64,000 nt of DNA. Origin: Streptomyces sp. NBC_00358. GTDB lineage: Bacteria > Actinomycetota > Actinomycetes > Streptomycetales > Streptomycetaceae. The notes beneath the pieces were generated by a model that ran no database searches, was not told where the DNA came from, and saw only the letters and a program-made list of their open reading frames with translations. Every line of letters starts with the position of its first letter. Position 1 is the stretch's first letter. The stretch is from contig NZ_CP107976.1 of the NCBI RefSeq assembly GCF_036099295.1, forward strand, positions 5,208,001 through 5,272,000, in the 5' to 3' direction. Positions 16,970 to 24,373 of this stretch are shown here, one piece after another. Both the position numbers and the translations under genes were made by a program.

Positions 16970-17380
16970 TCCGTCATAGTGCCCCGACTTCGGCGTGCGT
17001 AGTGCGGTTACCGCGCGTACGGGGGCCGAGTGGGGGCGCGCGGATCACTTTTTCGGCGGGCGGGGCGGGTGGTGTGTGTGGGAAAGTTCTGGCGTGGAGC
17101 GCCCGGCGATATCGCCGCGGAGCGGCAAAGATCCCGGCGCGGAGCACCGAAGACGCCCGCCGGTGTGGGCCCAGGGGTCAGGAGAAGGTAGCGTGCGTAA
17201 CGCGCCTGCGGCGATTGTTCTCGGCCGCGCGCCTCTCGGCCATCCCGCAGAATGGATGGCGTAGGTGCGCCCGAGTGCGATCGGGCGCGGACGTCGACGC
17301 GGCCCAATGGTCCGCTCCGTCCGCACCCCCGCCGGAGGAATGGCGCACCCGTGAGACGGCGTAGGAGAGAAGCGATACCT
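16970..17380. other. 411 bp divergent promoter region
   Basis: Non-coding as far as can be judged. It contains a perfect 12 bp palindrome GGCGATATCGCC (17105-17116) and GCGGAGC repeats around 17115-17145. A possible 23-codon reading frame (17193-17264) follows an AGGAGAAGG purine block but is unsupported otherwise. Promoters for the MFS gene and the DUF3027 gene must lie here. Confidence 0.5.
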
Positions 17381-18307
17381 GTGAGCGCAGCGACAACGCG
17401 AAGCCGCACCCCGGACCGTCTGTGCGCCGAGGCGGTCGACCTCGCCCGCGCGGCCGCCGAGGAAGCCGCCCATCCGGGCGTCGTCGGTGAGCATCTCGGA
17501 CTGGTCTCCGAGGGGGACCGCGTTGTCACGCACTACTTCGAGTGCAAGGAACCGGGCTACCGCGGCTGGCGCTGGGCGTCGACCGTGGCCCGCGCCTCCC
17601 GCGCGAAGAACGTCACGCTCGACGAGACGGTGCTGCTGCCCGGCACGGACGCGCTGCTGGCCCCGGAGTGGGTGCCGTGGAGCGAGCGGCTCCGCCCCGG
17701 TGACATGGGCCCCGGGGACCTGCTGCCCACCGACGCCGAGGATCTCCGGCTGGAGCCGGGCTACTCCGGCGAGGACGAGCCCGCGCCGAACTCCGCGGTC
17801 TCGGAGGACATGGCCGAGCTGGTGGAGTCGGAGGACGCGGAGGTGACCGCGGGGACACCCGCGAACCTGCCGATGGTCCCGCGCCGGGGCTCGATCGCTG
17901 CCGTGGCCGAGGAATTGGGGCTGCGCCGGGCCCGGGTGCTCTCCCGGTACGGGCTGCATGTCGCGGCCGACCGCTGGGAGGAGTCGTACGGACCCAAGAC
18001 GGTGATGGCGCAGGCCGCGCCCGCGTCGTGCGTCAGCTGCGGCTTCCTGAACCGCATCGGAGGCTCGCTCGGACAAGCGTTCGGTGTCTGCGCGAACGAG
18101 TTCTCGCCGGCGGACGGGCGTGTGGTGTCGCTCGCGTACGGGTGCGGTGGGCACTCCGAGGCGGCGGTCATGCCGAAGCCGCCGCGGCCGCCGCTTCCGG
18201 TGATCGACGAGACCCAGGTGGACCCGTTCCCGCTGCGTCCGTCTCCCGACTCGGGCTCGGTACCCGTGACCGCCGACGAGTCCACGGCCGAACTCGGCCA
18301 CTCGTAG
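17381..18307 (+). CDS. DUF3027 protein
   Basis: 308 residues from GTG 17381, with AGGAGAGA 12-19 bases upstream. Matches the actinobacterial DUF3027 family: H-Y-F-E-C-K-E-P-G-Y-R-G-W-R-W in the first third, W-V-P-W-S-E-R-L-R-P-G-D-M-G-P-G-D-L-L-P in the middle and a C-x-x-C pair (S-C-V-S-C-G-F). A second part reads F-G-V-C-A-N-E-F-S-P-A-D-G-R-V-V-S. The cysteines and the H-S-E following could bind a metal. No transmembrane segment. Function unknown; core Streptomyces gene next to the cold-shock/mqn region. Confidence 0.85.
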   Translation: MSAATTRSRTPDRLCAEAVDLARAAAEEAAHPGVVGEHLGLVSEGDRVVTHYFECKEPGYRGWRWASTVARASRAKNVTLDETVLLPGTDALLAPEWVPWSERLRPGDMGPGDLLPTDAEDLRLEPGYSGEDEPAPNSAVSEDMAELVESEDAEVTAGTPANLPMVPRRGSIAAVAEELGLRRARVLSRYGLHVAADRWEESYGPKTVMAQAAPASCVSCGFLNRIGGSLGQAFGVCANEFSPADGRVVSLAYGCGGHSEAAVMPKPPRPPLPVIDETQVDPFPLRPSPDSGSVPVTADESTAELGHS

Positions 18308-18317
18308 CCCCCGAGGC

Positions 18318-18344
18318 GGAGGCCGTCCCCGCCCGACGGCCTCC
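18318..18344. terminator. terminator, 9 bp stem
   Basis: GGAGGCCGT and ACGGCCTCC separated by 9 bases, 11 bp after the DUF3027 stop. Confidence 0.8.
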
Positions 18345-18405
18345 CCACCCTGGGGCCCATTCCTCCCCGGGGCCACCCGCGTAACCCCACCTCACCACGC
18401 CTCGG

Positions 18406-18453
<48 letters not shown>

Positions 18454-18485
18454 TTCTTTCGCCCCCTCCGCCCCTACCCGACCCG

Positions 18486-18590
18486 AACCCGGGGCTCCGC
18501 CCCGGACCCCGCTCCTCAAACGCCGGAGGGGCTGGATTTTCCCGCCCGTGAGGCCGGCGGGGCTGGATTTTCTCGCCTGTGAGGGCGCGT
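18486..18590. repeat. Streptomyces-type intergenic palindromic element
   Basis: The hairpin CCGGGGC-TCC-GCCCCGG (18489-18505) is followed by CTCCTCAAACGCCGGAGGGG and two near-copies of GGGGCTGGATTTTC-CGCC-GTGAGG, about 29 bp apart. Sequences of this type (GGGGCTCCGCCCC with CTCAA-CGCCGGAGGGGCTG) are, from memory, dispersed widely between Streptomyces genes. No coding content. Confidence 0.6.
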
Positions 18591-18675
18591 GCACCCAAGT
18601 TGCTGGGCACCCGCAGCCGGGAGTGCGCGGGACTGGAGGACTGGATCCTGTACCCGCGGTCGGGAGCGCGCGGGA

Positions 18676-18788
18676 GGGGCCGTGTCGGTACATCAGATGC
18701 CCGCAGGCCGGACGGATCAGAACGTACGCGCACCTCGAATCGCCGGTGGGATCCGTTCGGATGCGGGCGGATGTACCGGCGCGGCCCC
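18676..18788. repeat. 113 bp long imperfect inverted repeat
   Basis: Left arm 18676-18718 and right arm 18750-18788. The outer 19 bases pair with only two mismatches, both of which become G-U pairs in RNA (GGGGCCG, then CGGTACATC against GATGTACCG). The inner part pairs CCCGCA, CCG and ACGGATC with small bulges. The loop is 31 bases. The element ends 110 bp before the sacsin-like gene start. It could be a transcript hairpin or a remnant of a small mobile element. Confidence 0.75.
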
Positions 18789-18898
18789 GACCCACCCACC
18801 CAGGACCCCGCCCGGAGCCGGGCCGAGCGCGCGGTACCTTCATGCCGCGACCCGGCGCAGCATTCGCGGTCGCGCCAGGCGAGAGGGAGAGTGAACCC

Positions 18899-21800
18899 GT
18901 GAGTAAGTTCGTGCGGCCGGCTGCCGAGGGTGCGGACCCGTTCGGTACGGCGCGCCTGCGTCGCGGCGTACTGGACGCCTGGGCGACCAGCCCGGCCAGG
19001 TTCCGCGAGGACGCCAACGCCGAAGAGGACCTGGTCCTCGGCGGCTACCGAGACCGGCTCGTCGTGGAACTCGCCCAGAACGCCGCCGACGCGTCGGCCC
19101 GCGCCGGCACCCCGGGCCGGCTCCGCCTCACCCTGCGCGACGGCGTCCTGGTGGCCGCCAACACCGGCGCCCCCCTCGACGCGGCCGGGGTCGAGTCGCT
19201 CTCCACCCTCCGCGCCTCCGCGAAGCGGGACGCGCACGACACCGCCGTGGGCCGTTTCGGCGTCGGCTTCGCCGCCGTCCTCGCCGTCACGGACGAGCCC
19301 GCCGTCGTCGGGCGGCATGGCGGAGTCCGCTGGGCGCTCGCCGAGGCCCGCGGCCTCGCCGCCGGCACCGCCGGGGACAGTCCCGGCCTCGGTGACGAGA
19401 TCCGCCGCCGGGACGGCCATGTACCGCTGCTGCGGCTGCCGTTCGCGGCCGAGGGCACCGCCCCGGACCCGTACGACACCGCCGTGATCCTGCCGCTGCG
19501 CGACACCGCCGCCGAGGACCTCGCCGAACGCCTGCTGCGGAACATCGACGACGCCCTGCTCCTCGCCCTGCCCGGCCTGGAGGAAGTGGTCGTCGAGATC
19601 GGCGACGGGGAGATCCGCACCCTGCGCCGCGCCACCGCCGAGCAGGGGGCCGTCATCGACGACTCCCGCGACGGCACGACCCGCTACCGCACCGTAGAAC
19701 GGCACGGCCCCCTCGACCCGGCCCTGCTCGCCGACCGCCCCGTCGAGGAGCGGCTGCGCCCGCACTGGTCGGTGACCTGGGCCGTCCCGGTCGACTCCGA
19801 GGGAGCCCCGGCCCGCCCACGGACCAGCCCCGTCGTGCACGCGCCGACGCCGAGCGACGAAGCCCTCGGCGTGCCCGCGCTGCTCATCGCCTCCCTCCCG
19901 CTGGACACCACCCGGCGGCACGCGGCCCCCGGCCCGCTGACCGACTTCCTGGTGGAGCGCGCGGCGGACGCCTACGCCGAACTCCTCGCCGACTGGCACC
20001 CGGTGGACACCGGGATCATCGACCTGGTGCCCGGCCCGCTCGGCAAGGGCGAGCTGGACGGCGCGCTGCGCCAGGCGATCCTGGACCGGCTGCCGCGCAC
20101 CGCGTTCCTGCCGCCCGCGGCCCCGCCCGCCCGGATGCCGGCCGCCGACACCCCTGACGACTGGCCCGGGAGCAGCGCGGCGGAGAACCCCACCGTCCTG
20201 CGGCCGCGCGACGCCGAGGTGGTGGAGGGCGCGGGCGCCGAGACCGTCCGGGTGCTCGCCGAGGTGCTGCCCAGCCTGCTGCCCGCCGGTCTGGAACGGC
20301 GGGTGGAACTGCGCACGCTGGGCGTCGCCCGGGTTCCGCTCACCGAAGCCGTGGACCGGCTGGCCGGCCTGGAGAAGGACCCGGAGTGGTGGTACCGGCT
20401 GTACGACAGCCTCGCGGGGGTCGACCCGGACCGGTTGTCCGGGCTGCCGGTGCCGCTGGCGGACGGCCGGACGACGATCGGGCCGCGCCAGATCCTGCTG
20501 CCCACCGCCGAGGGGTCCCTGGTGGCCCCCGACACGCTCGCCCGGCTCGGCCTCAAGGTCGCGCACCCGGACGCCGCCCACCCGCTCCTGGAGAAGCTGG
20601 GCGCTCTCCCGGCCTCGCCCCGCGCGGTGCTCACCACCCCGCAGGTGCGGGCCGCCGTGGCCGCCTCGCTCGACGACGACGGCGGGGCGTGGGACGAGGA
20701 CACCCCGGACGCGGAGGAACTGGCCGACACGGTTCTCGCGCTGGTCCGCGACGCCGCCCTCGAACCCGGCGACGAGCCCTGGCTCGGCGCCCTCGCCCTG
20801 CCGGACGACGAGGGGGAGCTGGTGCCCGCCGGTGAACTCGTGCTGCCCGGCAGCCCGTTCGCCCAGGTCATGCGCGAGGACGAACTCGCCTTCGTCGAAT
20901 CCGAGTTGGCCGACCGCTGGGGTGAGCAGCCGCTCGCCGCCTGTGGCGTCCTCGCGGGCTTCGCCCTGGTGCGCGCCACCGACGTCGTCCTCGATCCGGA
21001 CGAACTGGAGCCGCGTGACGGGGACTTCGCCGAGCCCGACGACGCGGGTCTGCTGGACGCGGTGGACGTGTGGTGCGAGGACGTGCTCGACCGGCTGCCC
21101 GACTCGCCGGTGCCGCCCGTCGCCACCGAGATCGTCGCCGTACGGGATCTGGACCTGGTGGACGACGACCGGTGGCCGCAGGCCCTCGCCCTGCTCGCCC
21201 AGCCGCCGCTGCGGGACGCGATCACCCAGCAGGTGCGCGTCCTGCTGCCGGACGGCACGCACGAGATCGTCCGGCCGTACACGGCCTGGTGGCTGCGCGG
21301 ACATCCGGTGCTCGACGGGCGCCGGCCCGCCGGTCTGCGGGCCGCCGGCGGCGATCCGCTGCTCCGCGGCCTGTACGACGAGGTCGACGCGACCGGCTTC
21401 GACGACGAACAGGTGCTGCGGGCGCTCGGGGTCCGTACGTCCGTTGCCGCCCTGCTCGACGAGCCCGGTGGCGCGGCCGAACTGCTCGACCGCATGGCCG
21501 ACCCGGACCGCGAGGTGTCCGGCGCCCAACTGCACGCCCTCTACAGCGCGTTGGCCGACCTGGACCCTGAACGGGTGACGCTTCCGGACGAGCTGCGGGC
21601 CGTCGTGGACGGCGAGGTGCGGGTCGTGGACGCCGCCGACGCGGTGGTCGTGGACTCACCGGACCTGCTCGCCTTCACCGACGGGGTGCCGCTGCTCCCG
21701 GTGCGGCCCGCGCGGGCCGCCGAGCTGGCCGAGCTGTTCCAGGTACGGCGGCTCAGCGAGTCCGTCACCGGAGAGGTCACCTCGGAGGGCGCCGAGCACG

Positions 21801-22060
21801 ACGTACCGGAGTCCGTACGGGTCCTGCTGGGCCCCGGGACCCCCTCCTCGTACGTCGAGCACGAGGAGCTGGTGGTCGACGGCACCGAACTCGACTGGCG
21901 CCGCACCCGGGACGGGGTGCTGCACGCCTCCACCGTGGAGGGCGTCGCCGCCGGACTCGCCTGGTCGGCGGGCCAGTGGCCCCGCCGCTTCGAGGTCGCG
22001 GCACTCCTGGAGGACCCGTCCCGCACGGAGGAACTGGCGCGCGACCGCTGGTTCGACTGA
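18899..22060 (+). CDS. sacsin-like GHKL ATPase, 1053 aa
   Basis: 1053 residues from GTG 18899, preceded by GAGAGGGAGAG. The N-terminus is a sacsin/Hsp90-type GHKL ATP-binding domain: N-box E-L-A-Q-N-A-A-D-A (58-66, Asn61 for Mg2+, Asp64), D-G-V-L-V-A-A-N-T-G (81-90) and G-R-F-G-V-G-F-A-A-V-L (118-128). The remaining 800 residues are acidic and Leu/Pro-rich with no recognised enzymatic motif, matching actinobacterial proteins annotated only as 'sacsin N-terminal ATP-binding-like domain'. No membrane segments. Neighbours give no functional clue; a chaperone-like or conflict-related ATPase role is guesswork. It is followed by its own terminator. Confidence 0.85.
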   Translation: MSKFVRPAAEGADPFGTARLRRGVLDAWATSPARFREDANAEEDLVLGGYRDRLVVELAQNAADASARAGTPGRLRLTLRDGVLVAANTGAPLDAAGVESLSTLRASAKRDAHDTAVGRFGVGFAAVLAVTDEPAVVGRHGGVRWALAEARGLAAGTAGDSPGLGDEIRRRDGHVPLLRLPFAAEGTAPDPYDTAVILPLRDTAAEDLAERLLRNIDDALLLALPGLEEVVVEIGDGEIRTLRRATAEQGAVIDDSRDGTTRYRTVERHGPLDPALLADRPVEERLRPHWSVTWAVPVDSEGAPARPRTSPVVHAPTPSDEALGVPALLIASLPLDTTRRHAAPGPLTDFLVERAADAYAELLADWHPVDTGIIDLVPGPLGKGELDGALRQAILDRLPRTAFLPPAAPPARMPAADTPDDWPGSSAAENPTVLRPRDAEVVEGAGAETVRVLAEVLPSLLPAGLERRVELRTLGVARVPLTEAVDRLAGLEKDPEWWYRLYDSLAGVDPDRLSGLPVPLADGRTTIGPRQILLPTAEGSLVAPDTLARLGLKVAHPDAAHPLLEKLGALPASPRAVLTTPQVRAAVAASLDDDGGAWDEDTPDAEELADTVLALVRDAALEPGDEPWLGALALPDDEGELVPAGELVLPGSPFAQVMREDELAFVESELADRWGEQPLAACGVLAGFALVRATDVVLDPDELEPRDGDFAEPDDAGLLDAVDVWCEDVLDRLPDSPVPPVATEIVAVRDLDLVDDDRWPQALALLAQPPLRDAITQQVRVLLPDGTHEIVRPYTAWWLRGHPVLDGRRPAGLRAAGGDPLLRGLYDEVDATGFDDEQVLRALGVRTSVAALLDEPGGAAELLDRMADPDREVSGAQLHALYSALADLDPERVTLPDELRAVVDGEVRVVDAADAVVVDSPDLLAFTDGVPLLPVRPARAAELAELFQVRRLSESVTGEVTSEGAEHDVPESVRVLLGPGTPSSYVEHEELVVDGTELDWRRTRDGVLHASTVEGVAAGLAWSAGQWPRRFEVAALLEDPSRTEELARDRWFD

Positions 22061-22077
22061 GGCCGGGGCCGGGTCCC

Positions 22078-22108
22078 GGGGTCGTACACCCAGAGGGAGT
22101 GCGACCCC
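22078..22108. terminator. terminator after sacsin-like gene
   Basis: GGGGTCGTAC pairs with GTGCGACCCC with one G-U pair and an 11 base loop, 17 bp after the stop. Confidence 0.75.
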
Positions 22109-22162
22109 GCGGGCCGAGATGCGTTGTGACCTTGGTCATATGCGCGTAGAAGATTCCTCTCT

Positions 22163-22214
22163 CGTACAACCATTCGCTCCCGTCACGGATCTGAGCTCGC
22201 GAGTCAACAGACTC
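22163..22214 (+). promoter_or_regulatory. conserved leader of first secreted paralogue
   Basis: CGTACAACCATTCG (22163-22176) and, 38 bp further, the perfect stem-loop GAGTC-AACA-GACTC (22201-22214). Both blocks recur at the same spacing before the second paralogue, and the stem-loop lies exactly 94 bp before the ATG in both cases. A palindrome TGACCTTGGTCA (22127-22138) is present only here. Probably promoter plus 5' UTR control element. Confidence 0.65.
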
Positions 22215-22294
22215 CACGATCATTTGGCCCCGTACGTGACCCGCGAGCCGTGAGACGAGGAACGCCCGGGGCCCTCTCTCCGTCTGGGGAATAC

Positions 22295-23074
22295 ATGCGC
22301 ATGCGTGCCACCCTCGGTGCTGTCGTCGGCGCCCTGGCCCTCTCCGCTCTCGTCGCGCCCGCCGCGCAGGCCGACGAGGTCCACGGGGACACCACGATCT
22401 CGAACGTCGTGGTGAACGGCGGCAGCGCGGTCGTCGTCGGTACGACCGCGAAGAAGACCATCACGGTCAGCTTCACCGCCAAGGACAACTCGGGCGTCAA
22501 ATGGGCGCAGGCGATCCTGTACCACGGTGCGAACATCGACTCCGCCGACAGCGGTGCCGTCGCCAACAGCAGCGACGGCCGCGCCACCTGCACCGTGGTC
22601 AACGCCACGACGTCGACCTGCAAGTCGACCTTCGACATGGACCCGAACGCCAACCTGATCGACGCGGTGGCCGGCGGCTGGAAGGTCTGGGCGCTCGCCC
22701 AGGGCAAGGACGCCGACTACGTGCAGAAGGACAACGCCAAGACCTTCTCGGTCGAGCGCCTGTCGAAGCTGACGGTCAACGCCTCGCCGGAGCCGGTCAA
22801 GAAGGGCAAGACCGTCACGGTCACCGGCAAGCTCTCCCGTGCCAACTGGGACGACAACGCGTACCACGGCTACACCGCCCAGTCGGTGAAGCTGCAGTTC
22901 CGCAAGAAGACCAGCAGCACCTACACCACGATCAAGACGATCAAGTCGGACAGCTCCGGCAACCTGAAGACGACCACGACGGCCACCGTCGACGGTTACT
23001 TCCGTTACAGCTTCGCGGGCACCTCGACCACCCCGGCCGTCAACGCCTCGGGTGACTACGTCGACGTCCAGTAG
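22295..23074 (+). CDS. secreted beta-sandwich protein (paralogue 1)
   Basis: 259 residues with a Sec signal peptide (M-R-M-R then hydrophobic, cleavage after A-Q-A near residue 26). GGGGA lies 5 bases from the ATG. The mature N-terminal domain (about 27-150) is beta-rich with C-T-V-V and C-K-S-T cysteines that may pair. The C-terminal 90 residues, starting S-K-L-T-V-N-A and ending G-D-Y-V-D-V-Q, look like an Ig-like or carbohydrate-contact sandwich. This module contains P-E-P-V-K-K-G-K-T-V-T-V-T-G and Y-F-R-Y-S-F-A-G. No enzyme motif. It is almost identical to the C-terminal module of the next gene. Function unknown; probably cell-surface or extracellular. Confidence 0.85.
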   Translation: MRMRATLGAVVGALALSALVAPAAQADEVHGDTTISNVVVNGGSAVVVGTTAKKTITVSFTAKDNSGVKWAQAILYHGANIDSADSGAVANSSDGRATCTVVNATTSTCKSTFDMDPNANLIDAVAGGWKVWALAQGKDADYVQKDNAKTFSVERLSKLTVNASPEPVKKGKTVTVTGKLSRANWDDNAYHGYTAQSVKLQFRKKTSSTYTTIKTIKSDSSGNLKTTTTATVDGYFRYSFAGTSTTPAVNASGDYVDVQ

Positions 23075-23097
23075 TCCACGGTTCGGTCTCGATCGAT

Positions 23098-23126
23098 CCC
23101 CGGCCCTCCTCAGGGCCGGGGATTTT
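23098..23126 (+). terminator. intrinsic terminator, 10 bp stem and T-run
   Basis: CCCCGGCCCT-CCTC-AGGGCCGGGG followed by ATTTTT, 24 bp after the stop of paralogue 1. It separates the paralogue genes into two transcription units. Confidence 0.93.
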
Positions 23127-23221
23127 TCGTCCGCTCCCGCCGGGCCGGGGCCACGAGCACCCGGGGCCGTTCACACCCGTCGGCCTCGGCGTTGTTAAGA
23201 GTGGAACAAGATTTCATCTCC

Positions 23222-23273
23222 CGTACAACCATTCGTGCATCCGGGTGATCTTCTCTTCCGAGTCAACAGACTC
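23222..23273 (+). promoter_or_regulatory. conserved leader of second secreted paralogue
   Basis: CGTACAACCATTCG (23222-23235) and GAGTC-AACA-GACTC (23260-23273), with the same 38 bp and 94 bp distances as the upstream copy. Both copies are preceded by an AAGATT..TCTC stretch. The sequence between the blocks has diverged, so their retention suggests selection. Confidence 0.65.
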
Positions 23274-23353
23274 CATCATCACGCGGGCCCCGCGCGAAGA
23301 CGAGCCGTAAGGAACGACCACCCCCGGGGCCCCTTTCTCCATTTGGGGATCGC

Positions 23354-24295
23354 ATGCGCATACGTGCCACTGTGGCCGCCGTCTCCGGCGCCCTGGCTCT
23401 CTCCGCCTTCGTCGTGCCGGGCGCCCACGCCGCCGGCTCCGCGGGCTCCTCCTCGTACCGCGCCGACGTCGCCAAGGTGCAGGAAGCCGCCCGCGCCGCC
23501 TCCGGCAAGACCGCGTTCACCGGCTCCACCGGCGCCGTCACCGGCGATCCGTACGCCCTGAACGTCACCTTCTCCAACATCAAGGTCAACGGCGGCAAGG
23601 CCATCCCCGTCGGCATCAGCAACCACGTGGCCGTCCCGGTCACCTACACGCTGACGCACGCGGCCGACGTCGACATCACCGCCGGCGACTTCCTGAACGG
23701 CCCCTACCTCTACAAGGGCTCGTACGACGCGCCGGTCAACGAGCTCTTCGGTGACGCCCCGGGGACCTGCACCGCCACCTCGGCGACCGTCGCCTCCTGC
23801 GAGGGCGACATCGACATCTACCCGGCCGAGGGCGAGCTGATCAACTCGGACGCGGGTGCCTGGAAGGCCGCGGGCCTGGCCATCGCGTGGAACGGCCAGG
23901 ACCCGGACGACCCGAACCTGGACCTGAGCAAGGTCGGCGTCGCGGACCAGGGCGGCTTCACCTCCCCCAACGTCGAGCGCTACTCCAAGCTGACGGTCAA
24001 CGCCGCGCCGGAGCCGGTCAAGAAGGGCAAGACCGTCACGGTCACCGGCAAGCTCTCCCGCGCCAACTGGGAGGACAACGCCTACCACGGCTACACCGTC
24101 CAGCCCGTGAGCCTGCAGTTCCGCAAGAAGACCAGCAGCACCTACACCACGATCAAGACGATCAAGTCGGACAGCACCGGCAACCTGAAGACGACCACGA
24201 CGGCCACCGTCGACGGTTACTTCCGCTACAGCTTCGCGGGCACCTCGACCACCCCGGCCGTCAACGCCACGGGTGACTACGTCGACGTGCAGTAA
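23354..24295 (+). CDS. secreted beta-sandwich protein (paralogue 2)
   Basis: 313 residues, signal peptide to about residue 27 (A-H-A), GGGGA before the ATG. It shares the C-terminal 90-residue module with the preceding gene at near identity, including long stretches of identical DNA. The N-terminal domain is about 55 residues longer and clearly diverged, with an Asp-rich stretch (G-Q-D-P-D-D-P-N-L-D-L) and one Cys pair (G-T-C-T-A, A-S-C-E-G). This pattern points to tandem duplication followed by domain divergence or gene conversion of the 3' half. No enzyme motif; extracellular location expected. Confidence 0.85.
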   Translation: MRIRATVAAVSGALALSAFVVPGAHAAGSAGSSSYRADVAKVQEAARAASGKTAFTGSTGAVTGDPYALNVTFSNIKVNGGKAIPVGISNHVAVPVTYTLTHAADVDITAGDFLNGPYLYKGSYDAPVNELFGDAPGTCTATSATVASCEGDIDIYPAEGELINSDAGAWKAAGLAIAWNGQDPDDPNLDLSKVGVADQGGFTSPNVERYSKLTVNAAPEPVKKGKTVTVTGKLSRANWEDNAYHGYTVQPVSLQFRKKTSSTYTTIKTIKSDSTGNLKTTTTATVDGYFRYSFAGTSTTPAVNATGDYVDVQ

Positions 24296-24313
24296 CCCGA
24301 ACATGCAGTAGCC

Positions 24314-24373
24314 CCCGCGTAGGAGGGCTGTTCCGCGTCCCCGGGAGGGGACCTGGAACAGTCCCTACGCGGG
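24314..24373. terminator. long bidirectional terminator
   Basis: CCCGCGTAGG..CTGTTCC (24314-24334) pairs with GGAACAG..CCTACGCGGG (24355-24373), about 17 pairs with a small bulge. It overlaps the last codons of the convergent P-type ATPase gene (stop 24365). Confidence 0.85.

Noticed and set aside
17193..17264. 23-codon frame behind AGGAGAAGG upstream of the DUF3027 gene
   Set aside because: Only a purine block supports it; composition is uninformative and the region must hold a promoter. Left as spacer content.
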